From Microbacterium terrae (GTDB taxonomy: Bacteria > Actinomycetota > Actinomycetes > Actinomycetales > Microbacteriaceae): DNA of 64,000 nt. Within the stretch, counting starts at the first letter, position 1, and every line of letters starts with the position of its first letter. The stretch covers positions 2,046,001-2,110,000 of the forward strand of contig NZ_JAFDSS010000001.1 in assembly GCF_017831975.1 (NCBI RefSeq). The letters run 5' to 3'. Under the pieces are notes generated by a model. That model made no database searches. It was not told the DNA's origin and worked only from the letters and a program-made list of their open reading frames with translations. Positions 62,215 to 64,000 of the stretch are shown piece by piece. The position numbers and the translations under genes were made by a program.

Positions 62215-63618
62215 GTGACCGCATACCCGGCGTGGACGCCGGCATCTCGCCCGGGCATCATCCCGCTGCATCCGCTGTCGTTCGGCACGATCCTCGGTCG
62301 GTCGTTCGCCGCGCTGCGGCAGAACCCGAAGGTGCTGCTCGGCTTCGCCATGGTCGTGCAGACCGTGGCCTACCTGGTCGTCATCGGCCTGGTCGCCGCG
62401 ATCGCGGGCGTGTCGTTCTCACGACTCGACACGGTCGCGCCGGGCACCGAGGAGTTCGAGACGATCATGGCGGGGTCGATCGCGATCACCGCGATCGCCG
62501 GCCTCGTGCTCGGGCTCGCGGCGGGCGTGCTCGGCGTCATCGTGCAGGGCATCGTCGTCATCGAGGTGACCCATGCCGCGGTCGCCGAGAAGCTCGCCCT
62601 CGGCGCACTCTGGCGGCAGCTGCGCCCCGCGGTGTGGCGTCTGATCGGCTACACGGCCCTCCTGGTCGGCGCCCTGCTCGCCGCGATCGCGCTGCTGACC
62701 CTGGGGCTCGTCGCAATCGGCCTGGCCGCGCTCCCCGTCGCGATCGGGCTGACCGTGCTCGTCATCCTGGGCGCCATCCCGCTGGTGTGGTGGCTGACCA
62801 TCAAGCTGCTCCTCGCGCCGGCGGCCATCATCATCGAGCGCGCGACGATCACCGGCGCCATCGCGCGGTCGTGGACCCTGACACGCGGGCGCTTCTGGCC
62901 GGCGCTCGGGGTGATCCTGCTGATCTCGCTGGTGTTCGGCGCGGTCGCACAGGTCGTCAGCCTTCCGATGTCGTTCCTGTCGGCCGGCCTCGGCACGATC
63001 ATCGCGCCGACGGGTGAGCCCACGACCACCGAGATCATCGGACTCGTGGTCGGTCTCCTCGCGACACAGGCGATCACGCTGCTGCTGCAGGCCGTGCTCC
63101 TGGTCGTGCAGTCGTCGGCGACCGCCCTCATCTACATCGACGCGCGGATGCGCCGCGAAGGGCTCGATCTCGATCTGCTCGCGTACGTCGAGCGTCGCGA
63201 TGCGGGCTCGACCGGGCTCGCCGACCCGTTCGTGCAGAACATCGGCCGCGTGGTCGCGCCCCGCGCCGCCGCCGTGTACGCCGCTCCCGGCTACACGCCC
63301 GCCGGCCCTCCTCCGCCCGGGTACCCCGCGGCGAGCTACGGGCCGCCCCCCGCGGGCTCCTCCGCGCCTCAGCCGGGTTACGGGGTTCCGGCGGGCTACG
63401 CCGTGCCGCCTCAGCCGGGCTACACGGCAGCGCCTCCTCCCGGGTACGCAGCAGCCCCTCCTCCCGGCTACGCACCTGCACCTCTGTCCGGCTACGCAGC
63501 TGCACCTGAGCACACCGCCGCGGCCCCCGTTCCTGCTGCCGACTCCGTCGAGCCCGCGCCGACGATCTGGGCGGCGCCCGGTTCCTCCGGCGCCGACAGC
63601 GCAGGCCCGACGGCGTGA
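62215..63618 (+). CDS. Polytopic membrane protein with glycerophosphoryl-diester-phosphodiesterase-type membrane domain and Pro/Tyr-rich tail
   Basis: 467 residues from a GTG with GGAGGGGG about eight nt upstream. Six or seven TM helices (about 40-305), with FGTILGRSFAALRQNP at the start and RSWTLTRGRFWPALGVILL before the last pair, resemble the GlpQ-membrane-domain/DUF975-like proteins of actinobacteria. Residues about 350-440 are low-complexity PPPGYAAAP-type repeats, likely cytosolic. It overlaps the DUF4129 gene by 4 bp, a pairing common in Micrococcales. Function unknown. Confidence 0.82.
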   Translation: MTAYPAWTPASRPGIIPLHPLSFGTILGRSFAALRQNPKVLLGFAMVVQTVAYLVVIGLVAAIAGVSFSRLDTVAPGTEEFETIMAGSIAITAIAGLVLGLAAGVLGVIVQGIVVIEVTHAAVAEKLALGALWRQLRPAVWRLIGYTALLVGALLAAIALLTLGLVAIGLAALPVAIGLTVLVILGAIPLVWWLTIKLLLAPAAIIIERATITGAIARSWTLTRGRFWPALGVILLISLVFGAVAQVVSLPMSFLSAGLGTIIAPTGEPTTTEIIGLVVGLLATQAITLLLQAVLLVVQSSATALIYIDARMRREGLDLDLLAYVERRDAGSTGLADPFVQNIGRVVAPRAAAVYAAPGYTPAGPPPPGYPAASYGPPPAGSSAPQPGYGVPAGYAVPPQPGYTAAPPPGYAAAPPPGYAPAPLSGYAAAPEHTAAAPVPAADSVEPAPTIWAAPGSSGADSAGPTA

Positions 63619-64000
63619 TCCCGACGATCGGCCGGCACCTCGTCGAGGCCGCTCCCCTCATCCCCGACCGCGACGAGGCGCGCGAGTGGGCCGAGCGCGA
63701 GCTCTCCGATCCCGTCTATCAAGCCGCCGAGCCGACGCCGGTCGATCGCATCGCCCGGGCCGTCGGCGAGTTCTTCGTCAACCTCTTCAACCCCGATCTC
63801 TCCGGCGGATGGGGGCCGGCGTTCGCCCTCGTCGCCGCCGTCGTCGTCGTCATCGTCGTCGTCGCGGCCTTCCTCGTCTGGGGCGTCCCCCGCGCGAGCG
63901 GGCGCGCCGCAGCGCGGACCGGCGAGCTGTTCGGAGAACCCGAGGGGCGCTCGGCCACCGAGCTGCGCCGAGCCGCCGAGGCCCACGCAGGACGGGGCGA
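63615..64000 (+). CDS. DUF4129-like membrane protein (truncated by window end)
   Basis: At least 128 residues, still open at the window edge. The N-terminal DEAREWAERELSDPVYQAAEP and the FVNLF...DLSGG segment precede a TM helix (about 69-92), after which a soluble RSATELRRAAEAHA-type helix begins; this layout matches actinobacterial DUF4129 proteins. The GTG at 63615 overlaps the preceding stop (GTGA). In related genomes it is followed by a DUF4350 protein and a MoxR ATPase; those would lie beyond the window. Confidence 0.8.
   Translation, partial: MIPTIGRHLVEAAPLIPDRDEAREWAERELSDPVYQAAEPTPVDRIARAVGEFFVNLFNPDLSGGWGPAFALVAAVVVVIVVVAAFLVWGVPRASGRAAARTGELFGEPEGRSATELRRAAEAHAGRG

Overview
The window is a gene-dense, very GC-rich (about 70%) actinobacterial chromosome segment. 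MtrAB-LpqB, WhiB1, a SigH/RsrA pair, KGD-type 2-oxoglutarate dehydrogenase, GuaB1, NnrD and an LPXTG wall protein together point to Microbacteriaceae, probably Microbacterium. That is inference from protein content and codon style; there is no rRNA to confirm it. No tRNA, rRNA, CRISPR array, insertion sequence or prophage was seen. No gene-free stretch exceeds 300 bases.

Region by region. 1-4.8 kb: methionine genes metY and metX, unusually separated by a squalene-cyclase-like gene and a DUF2332 gene. 4.8-10.5 kb: a 1904-residue secreted wall protein with eleven DUF11 repeats, a Pro/Thr linker and an LPPTG sorting signal. 10.5-16.3 kb: housekeeping and accessory singles (Nudix, MFS, thiamine-binding protein, GT87 mannosyltransferase-like protein, NnrD, OYE-family reductase). 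16.3-20.4 kb: guaB1 with two tandem CNNM/CBS membrane proteins. 20.5-24.3 kb: kgd. 24.4-29.1 kb: a lipid/glycerol cluster with TetR-glpD on one strand and an AGPS-like flavoprotein plus a diacylglycerol kinase on the other, the same arrangement I recall at Rv2249c-Rv2252. 29.1-43.4 kb: rsrA-sigH divergent from aroA-rsgA, then bcp, whiB1, pdtaS, a SAF/ParA-like pair, an Rv3235-like gene, an aminotransferase and secA. 43.5-51.1 kb: a PadR-centred double ABC transporter locus. 51.2-56.3 kb: DEAD-box helicase, SulP transporter and a coiled-coil protein. 56.3-62.0 kb: hpf, comF, lpqB-mtrB-mtrA. 62.2-64 kb: a membrane protein and a DUF4129 protein cut by the window end.

How the parts connect. The block from rsrA to mtrA resembles the Rv3219-Rv3246c neighbourhood of Mycobacterium tuberculosis with local rearrangement. 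About 13 kb (43.5-56.3 kb) lies between secA and hpf, which are neighbours in M. tuberculosis, so that stretch looks like accessory material. Inside it, an identical 23-bp sequence precedes both the MacA-like operon and the padR-ABC operon, and a matching inverted half precedes a 45-residue ORF. This suggests one PadR-controlled system: a MacAB-like exporter, a second FtsX-type ABC transporter and a small peptide. I consider it the best candidate for an undescribed system here.

Regulatory signals visible in the DNA include a SigR/SigH-type promoter for sigH lying inside the start of aroA, with an upstream in-frame ATG reminiscent of the Streptomyces SigR-prime form; a TetR-type operator; three exact TTATCCACA (DnaA-box) sequences in three divergent intergenic gaps within 6 kb; many leaderless start signatures (TAnnnT, about 6 nt, start codon); and strong bidirectional terminator hairpins between convergent genes.
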